A stretch of DNA of 64,000 nt from Coccinella septempunctata (GCF_907165205.1 NC_058189.1:2978501-3042500); one strand, 5' to 3'; positions 38,001-51,244 are shown, counted from the first letter of the stretch. The notes: generated from the sequence alone by a model not told the origin. Made by a program: numbers and translations.

Positions 38001-41000
38001 ATAATATGCGCAGGGTGGCCCAAATACGATATAGGGTGAGGGAATCTCTTAAAATAAAATAGCTAGAGCAAGAAAAGTTTATACCTATCACTCATAGCTC
38101 TCACAATTTTATTCATCATCTCCTGAAGTAGGTAATACAATCAGTAATGAAGTAACAATGAGCTGGGGGTGTTCTTCATTCACCATTAAAAGGATTAAAA
38201 TGAGTCACATAATTATTTGTTTTATACCTATGCAGAGAAAATCAAATATCTACTTACGTGTGAAATTTAATTTAAAAGGAACCTTTCATACAAGTCAGAT
38301 TCAAGAAATTTCAAGGAGGCTTACGAAAAAACGTTTAATGACAAATCTACACTGATCATTTTCTTGGAACAAATACCTCTCATCAGAATAGAATAGAAAT
38401 AGAACTCACCGAAGAATTTGCAACCCCAAGATATGAACTGCATCAATATGATGATCAAGTAGGTTACACTCATCGAAATAGCAAACGCTATGAAGGACTT
38501 CCTGTGAATCCCTCTCGAATCTTGTTTATAAAAAAAAACTGCGGATGAGGAGAAGAGAAGGGAGGATATTGTAACAACTGGAAAAAAATTAGAATATTCC
38601 TTAGTAGAGAGCTTTGAAATTAATTTGGGAATGTTTCAGCCAACCTACTTACGGGTTATATAAGCTGTAAACACCCATCTAGGAAGAGCGTTATCTTCTT
38701 GGTCTCTTACGCATACGAAGGTATACACTGTAGAGTCTCCAGGAATCATGTTTAAGTTATCTATGCAGAACTGATTATGTCCTAATATACCATCATATTC
38801 ACCCATGCCAGCTAGCAGAAGTGACCCATTTACTAGAAATATTGGATTTTCCTCAGGTGATAGGGGAAACCTATAATAAAATGCAAAAGTGATATTGAAA
38901 ACAAAAGATAGGACAATAGGCGTTCAAACAGTTTAGTTTAAAGCCATAAATTAAACCCACTCCACACCCTAACGTACGAGGATATATTGAAAAATTCTTA
39001 GCCTATTATAGAACCAAACAAAATTTCAATGTCAAAATATTTTATTACTCAACATATTGTCCTCTTAGTTGGATACATTTATTACAGCGAACCTGCAACG
39101 TCTCTAGACCTTTCAAAAAAAAATGTTTCTTCTTGCTCTGCAAACCAGACCTCCACAGCTTTTATTACCTCCTTGTTTAGTTTACGACCTTTTAACCTTT
39201 TTTTTTAGTTGAGGAAAGAGATGATAGTCGGATGGAGCCAAATATATCTTGATCTTGTGAGTAAGGGGGATGTTCTAGTAATTCAAACCCTAAATCACGA
39301 ATTTTTTGCATGGCAACATGAGATTTGTGTGCAGGGGCGTTGTCCTGCAAAAACAAAACACCTTTGAATAGCTTTCAGCGTCTTTTCTTTTTAATTTTTT
39401 CCCGTAGAGTGGTCAGTAATGTCGAATAGTAATATCCGGTTATTGTTTTACCCTTATCCAAAAAATCCATCATGATTACTCCATGGCAATTAGAAAAAAA
39501 CTGAATCAAGAACTGTTCCAGCAGATTTTTGGACACGAAACTTCTTAAGTCTTGGAGAACCAGAGTGTCGCCATTCCATCGAATGTTGCTTTGTTTCTGG
39601 ATCGCAGAAATGTACCCAAGTCTCATCCATAGTAACAATTCGGTTTAAGAAGTTCTCAAATCGAGCACAGATCGAACGCGATGCTTCTACCCTTTCACGC
39701 TTTTGGTCAACATTCAAACATGTAGGGATCCATTTTGCAGCAATTTTCTTCATGTCCAAATTGACGTGAACTATATGATGAACGCGTTCGTATGAAATAT
39801 TCAGTGCTTCAGATATCCATTTCAGCCCAACTCGACGTTCTGATAAAATCATGTCATGTCAACTGCATCGATATTTTCGGGGACTGACACAGAAACTGGC
39901 CTTCCCGATCTGTCATCATCTTCAATGGAAAATTTACCTCTTTTTTGAAGCTTGCAGTCCAATTTTTCATGGTGGCATACGAAGGACATTTATCACCAAG
40001 GGTATTAAGCATATCTTCGTAAATCTGCTTACCTCTTAACCCTTTCAAATACAGGTACTTGATGATGGCTCGATACTCGATTTTCACAATTTCGGTGGAC
40101 ATCTTCTTTCTTTTGATTTATTTCGTAACTCTGGTTTACTTTTTTGACCTCAAACTTCACACTGACACTTCTAATGAGTTATTGTTCGTTGCTATGGTAA
40201 AGCAATATTTTTTTATGCATGGAACTAGTCTAGGCTAACTAGATATCAATACATCCTCGTATGCCGCACTGTAGATGGCAAGAACATGAGAGATCTCTTA
40301 GGGCATCTTATAGGATTGCACCGTTTTATGGTAAAAAAATAAAAACCATATAATGAGGACAGATTATTTTCGTGATATGAAATAATACCGCATAGTTACT
40401 ACTCACTTGAGTCCTTTGCAAGGATCCTTGATGTAAGTGTCGAAGATAATTAAGCTGGAATCAATCGGTTCATCATCGAAAGCTGTATCATTGTGCTTGT
40501 GAACGCTGAAATCTGGTTGAAAGGTTACATTTGTGAGGCTGCAGTTGCTTGCTCCAACAGCAAAACCATGGGAGCAACATTTCGGTAGCAAAATGGTAAT
40601 CTGAAAATAAAAATATAATAATCAGTTTGTTGTTTTGATTCAATGAGAGTATTCATATCAAATAATAATGATTTTAAGATATGAGGTAAACACTCTCAAT
40701 TATCAGGAATTCAACGTGATTCATACGAATCTACTCATTGCGAACACCCACTTCATTGCAATTTTTGTTCTCTATAGAGAATGAATCGACAAATCAATGA
40801 TCGAAATGATTCCTAGGCCATTATCAGATGAAGGTTAGGTACCAAATATGGCATGAAATGCAGAGTTTATTTGTCTGTGAGGCAATTATTTTCTGAGGAA
40901 CCGTAACCTATCAAGTCAATTTATCCTAGCAGATTCGCTGGGATCAATTGATGCCTCCCTCACGTGGACTAGCCCTTTGACACCAAATTCTATCTAACTG

Positions 41001-42177
41001 GTATGAGTCATCCACAAATGAAACCAAATGTCACAAACAATTTTTTTGTCTAAAAATCATTTTCTAATTATAATGAGTTTTTCATAGAAACATTTTCCTC
41101 CCTATGAAGACTTATTGTTACTCCAAGCAAACAAAGGTAAACCTCAAAGAAAGTTACGATAATAATTCGATATATGTAAATCATTATTTTCAACTGAATT
41201 TCTTAGAGAGTGGTGGATAATTTTATTGCTTATTATTTTTATTAGTTTGAAAGAGATTTTGGCATTCTTGAGTTTAGTAATCACAGCTAGAGAGAATATT
41301 GAATTTTGACATAATTGCATTTCTGCCTAAAAACCAGGTTGTCCTACTACTGTCCTAGGATATGGAGTGCTTAGAAATTGTTTTGTAGATTCCAGAAAAC
41401 CTAACAGTTTATGCTTTAATAGAAAATTGCACTCCAGAGAGCCGTTCAAAGTGAACTCAAGAATGAAAAGTGGAAAAACAAAAAATTCGATTTTCTCGTA
41501 AACAGTGTTGAATGTCTGAAAGTTTGATATGCACGAATAGGTTTTTGAATACGCTGAATCCATTCCAAGCAATTTCGTGAGCCTATATCACTCTTCGCTT
41601 AGATTTACATCGTACATTTTTCCAAAAACGGCAAATTTCAGTTGAAAATTCGTCAAGACCGAACGGTTGCACCAAGGTCGATGAAATTCTCGGATTTAAA
41701 TCTAGAAGAGTAGCTCTTTTTGAATATGTATCACACTATGATGATTTTTCTGGGAGATAGTCGTCTCGTAAATCGACATTCAAAAAATTCCCAAAAAAAA
41801 GGAGTCAGTTAAATGACTGACCCAACATTCGAAATCTTACTAATTAAATATTCATATTGCCCATTCTATCTGTGCTACAGAGGATGAAGTTTCTACATTC
41901 CTACACTTAGATTTCCATGAACTAAGTATCGGCAAATACAAATTTAAAAGTCTGCTGCTGTCTATATTAATACATAAGAGATCGAATTATCAACTTGGAG
42001 GCAATTGGGCTATTGAATCCAATAACGGAGACAAGTTACATCGGCCTAAATAATTGGAGACCTTCACTGAAATGGTCGCAACAGAAATTCGGAGAAATAA
42101 TTTCTCCGACACTCCAGCTCAATGACTAATAAAATCGAGTTCAACTACATAAATCGTTTTAGGTATCCATGTCAATG

Positions 42178-42209
<32 letters not shown>

Positions 42210-45200
42210 CTCTCTGCGTCCACTGCTGGACATAAGCCTCCCCCATTTCTGCCCATTGCTTCCTGTCCTGAGCTCTCTGTATCCAGTTTCCTGCACACCT
42301 CTTCAGATCGTCCGTCCAACGTGTGGGAGGTCTTCCCCTGCTTCTTTTATCCAAGCGCGGTCTCCACTCGAGCAGCCTCTTCGTCCATCTCCCGTCCGTC
42401 ATTCGTGCCACATGTCCAGCCCACTTCCACTTGAGTTTGCGAATTTGGACAACTACATCTGTGACGCCAGTTCTTCTTCGAAGATCTTCATTTCTCATAT
42501 GATCTCGCAATGATACCCCGAGCATGGACCTTTCCATCTTGCGCTGTGTCACCTTAAGTTTGTTAGCACTTGCTGTGGTTAGTGTTAAGGTTTCAGCTCC
42601 ATAGGTCATGACCGGCAACACGCATTGATTAAACACCTTCCTCTTCAAACATTGCGGAAGGTCGCTTTCAAAGACGTCTGCAAGCTTTCCATAGGCTGCC
42701 CAGGATAGTGTAATTCTTCTTTTCATTTCGCACGTTTGGTTGTCTCTTGAGATTTGGACCTCATGACCTAGATAATGTCAATGTGCCGTGATAAAATCAA
42801 AAATTATTCTCGTGTAAGACTTAATGGAATCATTTCTCTAACCCATTACCCCATTACCTATTACTTTCATCAGTTGATGCCGTTGATGGAGGGAAATATG
42901 AGGTACAAACAATGTTTCAACGATATCTAATCAAATTTATTCGATCATACCCATTGATACAGGGCTGGGCATAGGTCTGAAATAAAATTAATATTTCTTT
43001 TACCAAAAACTCAATTGATTTTTACTTATCCTCATTTTCTGGTAATAAAATTAAGTCATTTTCTTCAACCCCTTAGCCCCAACTCCATCCAACTTTTATC
43101 TTCCAAATGGAAACATACTATACCAAGTGTGGGCTCGTTGTACAGATTACGGAAAATGGTGTCCCACCACAATCTTCGTTTTTCCTTTGATTTCGTGGTT
43201 ATCAGAAGAAACACGAAAGTATTTTAAAAAAATAACTCTATTCCCTACGTGACAACGAATATTGTCGTTTGAGAATACTCAAACGTAGACTGTACATTTA
43301 TATACTGGCTTAAATAGTTCAATTTCTCTTCATTTTCCAGTTATACTAGGAATGGATCCTACAACATACCAAAAATGCAGGAAATTTAACCTAAAGGAGT
43401 TTTTTTTTTTTTTGATAAATTGAATGGAAGCGAATAACAGGTAATTGTAAAATACGTGATCATACTCAGACTGAAAATATCTTTGAAATAATTTGTCTCC
43501 CAATCCAACGATCAACAAAACAATCATTACCAGAAATAAATTGTGGGATCAGAATTTTTTTCAAATCTATTGTGACTAGTTACATAGAGTATACTGAGTA
43601 AATAAATAGTAACACAAAATTCATGCCTTCGGTATTCACCGTTTTGTAGAAAAGGCCAGTTAAAAAGTTTAATTTTAAACTAAGCAACGTTTTATGTAGA
43701 ATTCATGAGTTTGTCATTCACCCTCTACGAGGAATGGAAGGCAGTTGAGTTTCCATAAATGGCAGACATATCTGATTGTGTCAAAAATGGAAAGACCTTC
43801 TATTTGTTATTGCTCTACTTCAGTAGCGATGGATGTTTTAGTTATCGAAAACACATCTCTTTCGTTTGATTATGATTGAAGGAACGTATCAACGACTTGT
43901 TCATTTATTTTTGTACCTAATAACGATTTTTATTTCAAAAAATTCAATTAACTACTACGCTACGAAAAATTCGTGTTATCCATCATAACACTCCAAAAAA
44001 TATCAATAACTCCTAAAGTGCAGGTATGTCATTGACCTCATAATATATAAAAAGAGTAAAAATTTAATAATTTCATTACCAAAATGAAAAAAAAGAGATA
44101 TGATAAAATCCAATGAATGATCTGTCCCTTGTGTGATACGAAAATTGAGGGTTGCCATGTAAATAACTCAAGTTATTTCCACCCCCCGTAAAGGGAGTAT
44201 GACAATCTCTATTGTGAATGAAAAATTGCGTAATTCAAAGTAAGAATGGAGATTTTTTTACAAAACAGTAAAAACCGATAACATTAATTTTGTAGATTAC
44301 TTTTTTCACGCTCTCTGTAGATTGATAAATGCTGAATTTCCACTGCTTCGCGTTTGCGAAACCAAGGTTTTGTGTTTCCATTTGAATAATCATCAAAAAA
44401 TCTAGAAAATTGAGCGTGGTTTTCCGTAATTTTTTTTTCGAACAGAACTTCAGTTCAAATATGTACGAGTAAAGCTGGATTCCTCGCTGAATTTCAAAGC
44501 CCATTTGGAAAATTCAGGTCTGAAGTTGAACACTATGAATAATATCCTGCATAAACTAGCTGGTACTTCATGGGATGCTGATGCAACTATACTCTTCGAA
44601 CAGCAGCCCCAGCTTTGGTTTTTTCGGCTGCTGAATATTGTTGCCCCGTTTGGGTTGATAGTGCTCATATGCAAAAAATTGATGCACAGCTAAATCTTTC
44701 TATGAGAATTAGTACTGGAACTATTATATCTTCACCTATTCAATGATTACCAGTTCTTTCAAACATTGTACAGACCCATATTTGGAGACAGATTACGGTT
44801 AAAAATTCTTGGAATGAATTTCACTCTTTTTCCGACTCATTTCAAATTTTGTCCTATAGGTATTCCAAAAAATATGACCACAAGACTGAAGTCGCGTAAA
44901 CCATTATGGTCCAACCCTTTCCTTCATTCGAATATAAAGGACAAGGACATTTGGCATGTCTGAATGGAATACGTGCACTATTTTCAATCAAGAATTAGTT
45001 GCATGGCGATCTCTCAAATAGTGTTCCTAGTTTTGATCTTTTCAGGAAAATATGGTGTATTCTGAATCGCATAAGAACAGGTTACAGAAGTTACAATAGC
45101 ATGCTTTTCCGATGGAATTCAGTTGGAATCCCTAGTTGTGAATGCGGGGAACCAGAAGAAACCATAAATCATTTGGTAAATCATTGTCCAATTTATGAAT

Positions 45201-46331
45201 TTCAATATACATGCAGTTTAGGAATCTTTTTTGAATTGGGTTGTGAATTTTTGAGTCAATCTGACATATAGAACTTAATTTTCATTTTTTCACATTTTTC
45301 AGCTTTTGTTTTTTTTTATTTCAGATTCAGGTAACTTGCAGAAGACTCCCTAGATTTTCTTTTTCTTCTAGGAAAGGATCAAGTTTTGCAGTTTTGCAGT
45401 TTTGCCCTTCGATATGAAATATTCCAGCTTATTTTGTGAAGAGTTTCATCTCTTACAATCCACTATTCTCTCGGTAAGGAAGGGTTTTTACTATGGGGTT
45501 TTTCCCTAAGCTCTTATATCAATATCATACGCAAAATTGTTTGGTAGGTACGTTAACTTCCCCTAAAACTGTATCTCATACACATGCTATTATTGTTTGT
45601 TGTTGAAAATTGTAATGCCCTTTATCAAAAGAATCTAATCTAAAGGTTGGGGGGTCAAATGAGTTTTCATGGTTCGCCTTCATAGGCTCGCCACGAATGA
45701 TGACACTTTTCCTTATGAAAATTTTTTTTTTCAAATATACAATAGCAAAGTCATCTTTTGACTAACATGATCGCAAGAAGTTTCACTTCAGCTCCACAGG
45801 AGGGAAAAGGGTCAGGATGAATTTGCTTTTGCGGTCAACGTAGGGAAATGTGGAAATGTGTTATGTTTGTGAAAGATGACAACGGAAACTACCCATATTT
45901 TTCCTTAATTAGACAATTATAACGATTATTAGGTAACAGTTCATCCCATTCAGTTCAGGGAAACCCCTTCTGTTGGATTTCAATGAACTCGAATGAATCA
46001 TCACCATGTACAAGTTGATCAAATAAAGTTTAGCCAAGGTGATGATCATTCATAAAAAAATTGAATAATAATTAATTCAATAATTCACCGTGACTCCCCT
46101 ATTGTATAACACATAGGAAAATTGCTGTAAAGAACACTATGAACAACAACTGTTTACCGCACGAACTTTGTATATTGAAAAACCAACCAGGTAATAAAAT
46201 CCTAAAAATACCTTGTTTTCAATTGTCGTTCCTGAGTATTCCGCAGTCGTAAGGCTGTCTTCAGCACTGGAAACAAGTGTTTGCGAAAAAACACCCCCGA
46301 ACAAAATCACGCTAAATAAAATTCTCATCAT
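32100..46331 (-). CDS. Methuselah-like G-protein-coupled receptor
   Basis: Secretin-like (class B) 7TM receptor of the methuselah type; ligand unknown. Eight coding exons read on the minus strand: 46331-46212, 40600-40407, 38870-38653, 38577-38410, 37345-37267, 36895-36729, 32624-32462 and 32364-32100. All have GT-AG borders and the phases agree; the product is 457 aa. The start is the ATG pair at 46331/46328; the upstream in-frame GTG is not used here. A signal peptide (MMRILFSVILFGGVFS) is followed by a Cys-rich ectodomain to about residue 170, with PKCCSHG, DPCKG and NQFCIDN as in the Mth ectodomain. Seven hydrophobic segments lie near residues 172-192, 206-226, 236-257 (FCWLAVLCFDLAW, a Mth TM3 signature), 273-293, 321-345, 374-391 and 399-422. 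Exon 6 has a second possible acceptor at 36886. Introns hold a mariner, two MITE copies, a DD41D transposon and LINE debris. A poly(A) signal is at 31814-31819 on the minus strand. The last two exons also occur as an identical second copy at 28170-28694. Confidence 0.85.
32668..35534 (-). mobile_element. Intact DD41D transposon with 691-bp terminal inverted repeats
   Basis: The element is 2,867 bp, bounded by TA dinucleotides (32666-32667 and 35535-35536). The left inverted repeat is 32668-33358 (starts CAGGGTGTTTCATCATAAAC) and the right is 34844-35534; they differ by scattered changes. It sits in the large last intron of the methuselah-like GPCR, in the same orientation as that gene. The near-identical repeats and open transposase suggest recent activity. 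Confidence 0.88.
33635..34708 (-). CDS. DD41D Tc1/mariner-superfamily transposase
   Basis: Cut-and-paste transposase, 357 aa, uninterrupted from ATG (34708) to stop. The N-terminal half has a helix-turn-helix region (about residues 12-60, with ARRFPSRNVPNFKTF). The DDE/D core has D156 (LFTDEA), D247 (YQHDGCPAH) and D289 (SPDLTTMDF). The 41-residue spacing between the second and third acidic residues defines the DD41D group (Rosa/visitor-like by established classification). The C-terminal PRSPDLTTMDFYFWGHMK block is typical. It lies centrally between 691-bp inverted repeats, so the element may be autonomous. Confidence 0.88.
   Translation of the reverse strand: MQTKMKYSLLEKNYTVQAYYEANSSGRKAREIYARRFPSRNVPNFKTFIETVRKLREEGILHRKKKETIRNNEKRILDLMSENPMVSTRTLTNHPSVNDSKSTVWRVLKRNRYHPYHFHSCQTLEEGDFEKRKEFCEFILRTRENRNFLRLILFTDEATFHRDGFFNKKNNIIWQRENPHATVAKNSQKRFSVNVWAGMKDGFIIGPYILPETLTGNGYNQFLRETLPDLLEDIPLSHFQGIWYQHDGCPAHTVRSVREFLDSQYPRRWIGRLGPVAWPPRSPDLTTMDFYFWGHMKSLVYDKRAPVTSREELIQRIESAAEEIRRNPEMVRSAVDSVAKRARKCILKNGNIFENEL
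35828..36662. mobile_element. MITE family 1 copy, full length, in GPCR intron 6
   Basis: Starts CAGTGCGCGTCTTTGACTCG and ends GGACTCAAAGACTCACCCTG; about 835 bp. Its right end is 67 bp from GPCR exon 6 (36729). Confidence 0.78.
37393..37997. mobile_element. MITE family 1 copy, full length, in GPCR intron 4
   Basis: Starts CAGGGTGATTCTTCGACTCG and ends CGAGTCAAAGACTCACTCTG; about 605 bp. Inverted ends of roughly 80 bp include GTAGATTCTTGAGGTC-like sequence. Confidence 0.8.
38977..40259 (-). mobile_element. Mariner copy D in GPCR intron 2, dead
   Basis: The element is 1,283 bp with TA at 38975-38976 and 40260-40261. The transposase is split into three frames (40102-39854, 39852-39490 and 39638-39375), with MDETWVHF still readable. 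It lies between GPCR exons 40600-40407 and 38870-38653. Confidence 0.9.
42166..42780 (-). mobile_element. LINE (RTE/CR1-like) 3' fragment with (TGA)n tail
   Basis: The minus-strand frame 42726-42202 encodes VLPVMTYGAETLTLT, KMERSMLGVSLRDHMRN, KLKWKWAGHVARMTDGRW and RGRPPTRWTDDL, the typical C-terminal reverse-transcriptase block. It is followed by a (TCA)n run on the plus strand (42179-42206), the element's 3' microsatellite tail. It lies in GPCR intron 1. Confidence 0.8.
44502..45290 (+). mobile_element. LINE C-terminal remnant
   Basis: MNNILHKLAGTSWDADATIL, then broken frames reading VWVDSAHMQKIDAQLNLSMRI, then RIRTGYRSYNSMLFRWN and the zinc-knuckle-like CECGEPEETINHLVNHCP. This is the end of a non-LTR ORF2, with several frameshifts and stops. 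It is inside GPCR intron 1. Confidence 0.7.
45291..46211. other. GPCR intron 1, no feature
   Basis: AT-rich intronic sequence between the LINE remnant and GPCR exon 1. Nothing is recognised. Confidence 0.5.
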
Positions 46332-47339
46332 GAATAGGTACACAGTTTAACTTCACACCACACGCTAATCCGGCCACGAGCAAGTTCCTATTCGATAGAT
46401 ATTTTCGGTAAACCTACCACGATAAACTATTAACGGTCACTACGTTCGCACCAACTTCGGCCGAGGACTAAATTACCAGACAGGATTTTGTTACTAATAT
46501 AATGATATCATGATACTCGGAACCGATAGGTAGGGAATTCCATCAAGGCGAACACTGCTTTTTCCACGGTGACCCTAAAAACTCCACGAATTCACGGATT
46601 GCTCCACAGTAGGTGCGATCTGTGAAGGTAAAACTGTCTCTTTGGAACTTGGGAGATCATATTATCAATGATAATCGCTATTAATCATACGTTGACTCAA
46701 AACATATAGATAGATAGTGTAAATGAGTGGTATCCAAATATCGAAGTCAAACAGTGAGATATCTCAAAAAAATTCAGAACTGAAACAATTAAAGTCGGTA
46801 CCTAGGTATTCATGGTCAATGCTCAATTTTGGCAGGTTACAAACATTAAACTTTGACTCGATAAAGATAGGGAGAAATCGAAGTGAAATCATTCACTTAT
46901 TTCCACGAGTGTTTCGTTTCCGACTGATTTTTCTGTCATTGTCGCGATTTCCTAGTCAAACAAATATAATTCCAACAACTTGGAATGTATCCAAATGTTT
47001 GATGCACTAGTCATCGCACAGTAAACAGTGACCCTCCCAGGTTGGTAAATGAAATTTAAAAATTTACCATGGTGAAAGATGCAACTCATGCAGTGTGTCA
47101 ATTTGAGAATTCACCTTAGTATCTTGGCCCCCATGCAGAATCAGAAAAAAATCCACGAACTTTGTTTCGTAAGGATATATTTCATGCGGTTGGTCCAAGT
47201 CAATTTTTATCAACCCTCTGAGAACATTGGTGCACCCAGGGGGAGCGAAAAGCTAAGTGATATTGCCATGGCAAATTCTTGAAGAAAGCCTATGGAACTA
47301 CTCTCATCATGCATGGAACTATTTGTGCCCCTATATATA

Positions 47340-48013
47340 CAGGTTAAGTCTTTGACTCGTACAAATATTGTAACACTAGATTCTTGAAGTCTAAAGACAC
47401 ACTTTTTTCCATACCATTCTTTCCGATTCGGCCCTGATAAAAATATATAGCCACTTTAAGTTTTCATTCTGAGCTGTGCCAGCTCAGCAAAATTCTTTCA
47501 AAACTAGCTAAATCTGTGACTACTCATCTGAGGGTCTTTTAAACAGAGTTGTATTCAACCAAAGTACCCAATTTTTCAAATTTCACAAATTCTCAAATTA
47601 CTCGAAAATGGCGCATATTACACGAGAAAATATGAAGAATTATTTTAAATTACAAAACGTTCAAATATTCATTAGATATATAGCGTCCAACTTAGTTTCA
47701 AGAGTTGGGTTCTTTGAATTTTTGGTATTTTTATGGTACCTAATGGTCATAATGAGAAAACTGGAAGACGTCGGTGATATCTTGTATTCGAAAAAGATTC
47801 ATCAAATAAATGAAAAACTATATTCCGAAACTCATTTCATTCGATGAAACCGTTAATGAGACAGAACTAAAAATAACATTTTTTTATGGTTTTTCAACAC
47901 TCTGTATCTTTCAAACCGAGCTGATTCGGAAAAAATGCTAAGGCAGAAGAGTGTTTCTTTTGATCTCAAGAATCTACTGTTAAAATATTTGCACGAGTCA
48001 AAGAGTCACCCTG
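47340..48013. mobile_element. MITE family 1 copy, full length
   Basis: Starts CAGGTTAAGTCTTTGACTCG and ends GCACGAGTCAAAGAGTCACC CTG; 674 bp, between TA dinucleotides. No coding capacity. Confidence 0.8.
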
Positions 48014-49260
48014 TATAATACCATTCTGGCAACGCTAATGTTTTTAAGGTAATTCGATTGACTCTTCAAAAATTCCATACACCTTTCTTGTTGAACCAAA
48101 ATAGAAGAGTTGAACATTTTTATTAATCTTGAATATATGTAACAAAACAAACAATTTCAAACTTTACACAATTAAAATATCATATTAAATATGTAGAAGC
48201 TTTGAGTATTCAATAGGTACTCAATACTCAAGGGTAGAAGGTACTTCAATAAACACTTCTTTATTGATATATTTGTGATCAATTATCTCTTGAAAAATTA
48301 GAATCGTCTAATGAAATGGTTCCATATTTCAATTGGCGTCCTAATAATTTTACCTCTACAATTATTTATAGGATCAGTGGAATAGAAGTCAGGAAACGCT
48401 GAGTATATTTGTTAAATTCATAGTGCACATGAAAAGCATATAATTTTTATTCATCTCCTTTATCAACGAGTTTAATATCCTGTTCAGTTTTAATTAGGTA
48501 TATACGCATGAATGTTTCTATGAACAATTTCGTAGTTTTTAGTACTCCAGAAAACATTAATTGCAAAATGTTGATACTAAAATCGGTAATACATAGTCGT
48601 GGTATCCAAGCAATTGCTTGGAGAAAACCGTGCGTTTTTGTGTTGATACTTAGGTCATGTTAAGATACACGAAAGTAGGAGTGAAAATGGTTTTCAGAAA
48701 TTTATCTTTGAAAAAAAAGCTTACCTTACATTCAGCTTCAGGTTCCATTTCTTTAACGAAATTTCCAAAAAAAAAAAAACAGAACGAAATAACAATATTG
48801 AACCTTTCGAAATCTTCAACTTCCAGTAGTGTAAATTACACAGAATAAATTGAATTGTGAATTGGTTAATTTATATAAGTACCCTGTGTACCAAAGATTA
48901 ATTTAAGAATTTCGAATAATTTTTTCTCTTCTGCTTTCTTTTTGGGTAGTTTAACTTCATATGTAATTACCATCTAGATGGCATATGTAAAGGTTCTGAT
49001 AATTGAAAAATAAATAATCTAACCAACTCCAGGTATCTCCCCATAGCATCCCCCCAAAGTAAATGTTATATAGACGCCTATGCTTCCTGCTATAGTGAAT
49101 CCTCATTAACCACACGAATCGGAGAACATTTATGTGGAATTTCATTAAATTCCAAGGTCTACACCGAGAAAATTCTATTTTCCTAGAAGTAATCAAACAG
49201 GTAAAGGTAGCTCTAATTTGCTTGAAATAGATAGATGTATAAGAATAAGCATCCGTGTTG
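48014..49260. other. No gene seen
   Basis: Very AT-rich sequence beyond the GPCR first exon. No repeats or frames are recognised apart from homopolymer runs. Confidence 0.5.
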
Positions 49261-49438
49261 TATTGATCATATATCATATGTGATTTGTGATTACATCTCC
49301 TTAAGTTAACAGAATAATATGACCTTTTCGTTTCGTGATTTGTGGTTATTATTGATCATATATCATATGTGATTTGTGATTACATCTCCTGAAGTTAACA
49401 GAATAATAGAATTTTTTCGTTTCATGACTTGTGGTTAT
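49261..49438. repeat. Two-unit tandem repeat, 89-bp period
   Basis: TATTGATCATATATCATATG begins units at 49261 and 49350. The units share TTTGTGATTACATCTCCT and AAGTTAACAGAATAATA with a few differences. Confidence 0.8.
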
Positions 49439-49518
49439 TCGATATCATTTGAATATGTAAAATAAAGGGAAAAATATAATAGGTACTAACTTGAAGTCAG
49501 GGGAGACATATGTTAAAA

Positions 49519-50196
49519 CAATTTTTTTATTATTTTACATACATTCAACCCTTAAAAATAATTATTAATTCTGGCACATCCACCATTTTTGCGATTCACA
49601 GTCTCCCAAGATATTTAATACAGACAACAAAAAAACATTAACACAAACAACACCTCGATTCATAACAAAAACACAAAAAAAATTTTTTAAATTAAAATTA
49701 ACGTAACAAATTTTCGAAATTTGCTCCACCAGCAAATTCTCTTTCCCTCTTTTTAAAGAGTGGACAACCACAGGCAGGTATTGCTCAGTTCACTGTCTAT
49801 GGAATAGAATAATTTTTTTATTTAATTTTATTGTTTTAACATATTTTTTCTATTGGGTAATCGTTTAGAGTGAACAATATATAAGGGTACAATTAAAATT
49901 TTTATTTCACTAGGGAATCATTTAGGGTGAAAAAGTTATAATGGTGCAATTTAAAAAAATCTGGAAGTAGATTTTTAGGGGCGATAATTAGAAACAAAAT
50001 TTTAACGACGGATTCTGGTTTTTGATGCCATTCAAAATACTTTTTGTTCGATCTTTCTTCTACTTGATATTGACCGTATGGAACATCTTGGGACATAAAA
50101 AATATTTCACCATGAATCGCAAAAATGGTGGATGAGCCAGAATTCATAATCATTATTTTGAAAGGTTGAATTTACGCAAAATAATAAAAAAATTGT
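49519..50196. repeat. Inverted-repeat element, arms of about 80 bp
   Basis: 49519-49597 (reading through ATTCTGGCACATCCACCATT) is the inverted complement of 50117-50196 (AATGGTGGATGAGCCAGAAT). The interior has no convincing ORF. A segment at 49970-50098 (AACATCTTGGGACATA end) recurs at 50440-50585. Confidence 0.65.
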
Positions 50197-50430
50197 GAGA
50201 GTAACATCTACTTAGTGCTTCATATCATGTATAGTTTTATGAGTCAGTATTTTTTAGAACCCGTAAAAAAAAATTAAAAACTGTCAACTCGTCATCGCCT
50301 TCCAAAGGCTTTATATTGGAAGGGAGGTCGATTTCGAAAAAAAATTTATATAAACTACACCTGGTTATTTTCATCGAGGAATCATCTCCCTAAGTCCTTC
50401 GCATTCGTTTACGGACATACTGTATATCTG
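50190..50430. repeat. Solo arm of the 16441-17327 foldback family
   Basis: AGAGTAACATCTACTTAGTG through CCTAAGTCCTTCGCATTCG and an ACATACTGTATA end correspond to the right arm of the foldback element at 16441-17327. Confidence 0.7.
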
Positions 50431-51244
50431 GGTTAGTTTTTTTAGGGGTGGTAATTAGAAACTAAATTTCAATGACAGCTGGTAGAGTTCCTGATGCCAC
50501 TAAAAATACTTTTTGTTTGAATTTTCTATTCTACCCTGTCTGAGAGTCGAGATTTTGGCTGTATGAAACATCTTGGGACACCTTGTGGTGTCCGTTCAAA
50601 GTGTTCACTACATCAATATTGTTAGAAATCGAAATATATCAATATATTTATATTTTCTTTCTTGGGCTGAAGCACTTGGGTATATTGCAATAAATAGAGT
50701 TATTCATTTCTTTATTTTCTTTTGAATGTGTCTCTTCACCTCATATTGTCACGAGCCTTCCTTGAGCCAGGAATATATCGTTGATGAAAATGCTTAAATT
50801 GATCCTAATGGTCACTTCCACCTACTCAGTGTTTAAAAATAAAGAAAAATACTGATTCTCCAATAAAATGCAAGTCCTATGTCACTTAATGTAAAATTTT
50901 ACTTCATCATCCATTTGCCAATAAGGAACATCTCCATGGGCGTAGACTCGTAGGGGACAGGGTGGGCACGCCCATCACCCCAGAATTCTAGGTGCCCCTC
51001 CACCAAAAATATTGAAATCAACATAATTTTCAAGCTTATATCTTATTCTGAATATACTTATTTCAATATTTTCTTTATTTATTGACATATGGAATGAAAC
51101 ATCCAAGTTAATTATGAATATAAACAAAATAATAAACTGGTTAATTTACACTTAATTGAAAAGATTTTAATGCCAAAATATTTGTACATAGATAAAAAAC
51201 TTATTATAATTCATAAGGCTCTAACAGAATAGCATCATAGCTGT

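Noticed and set aside
42169..42513. Plus-strand frame starting with a serine run
   Set aside because: It is the antisense shadow of the LINE reverse-transcriptase fragment and its (TCA)n tail.
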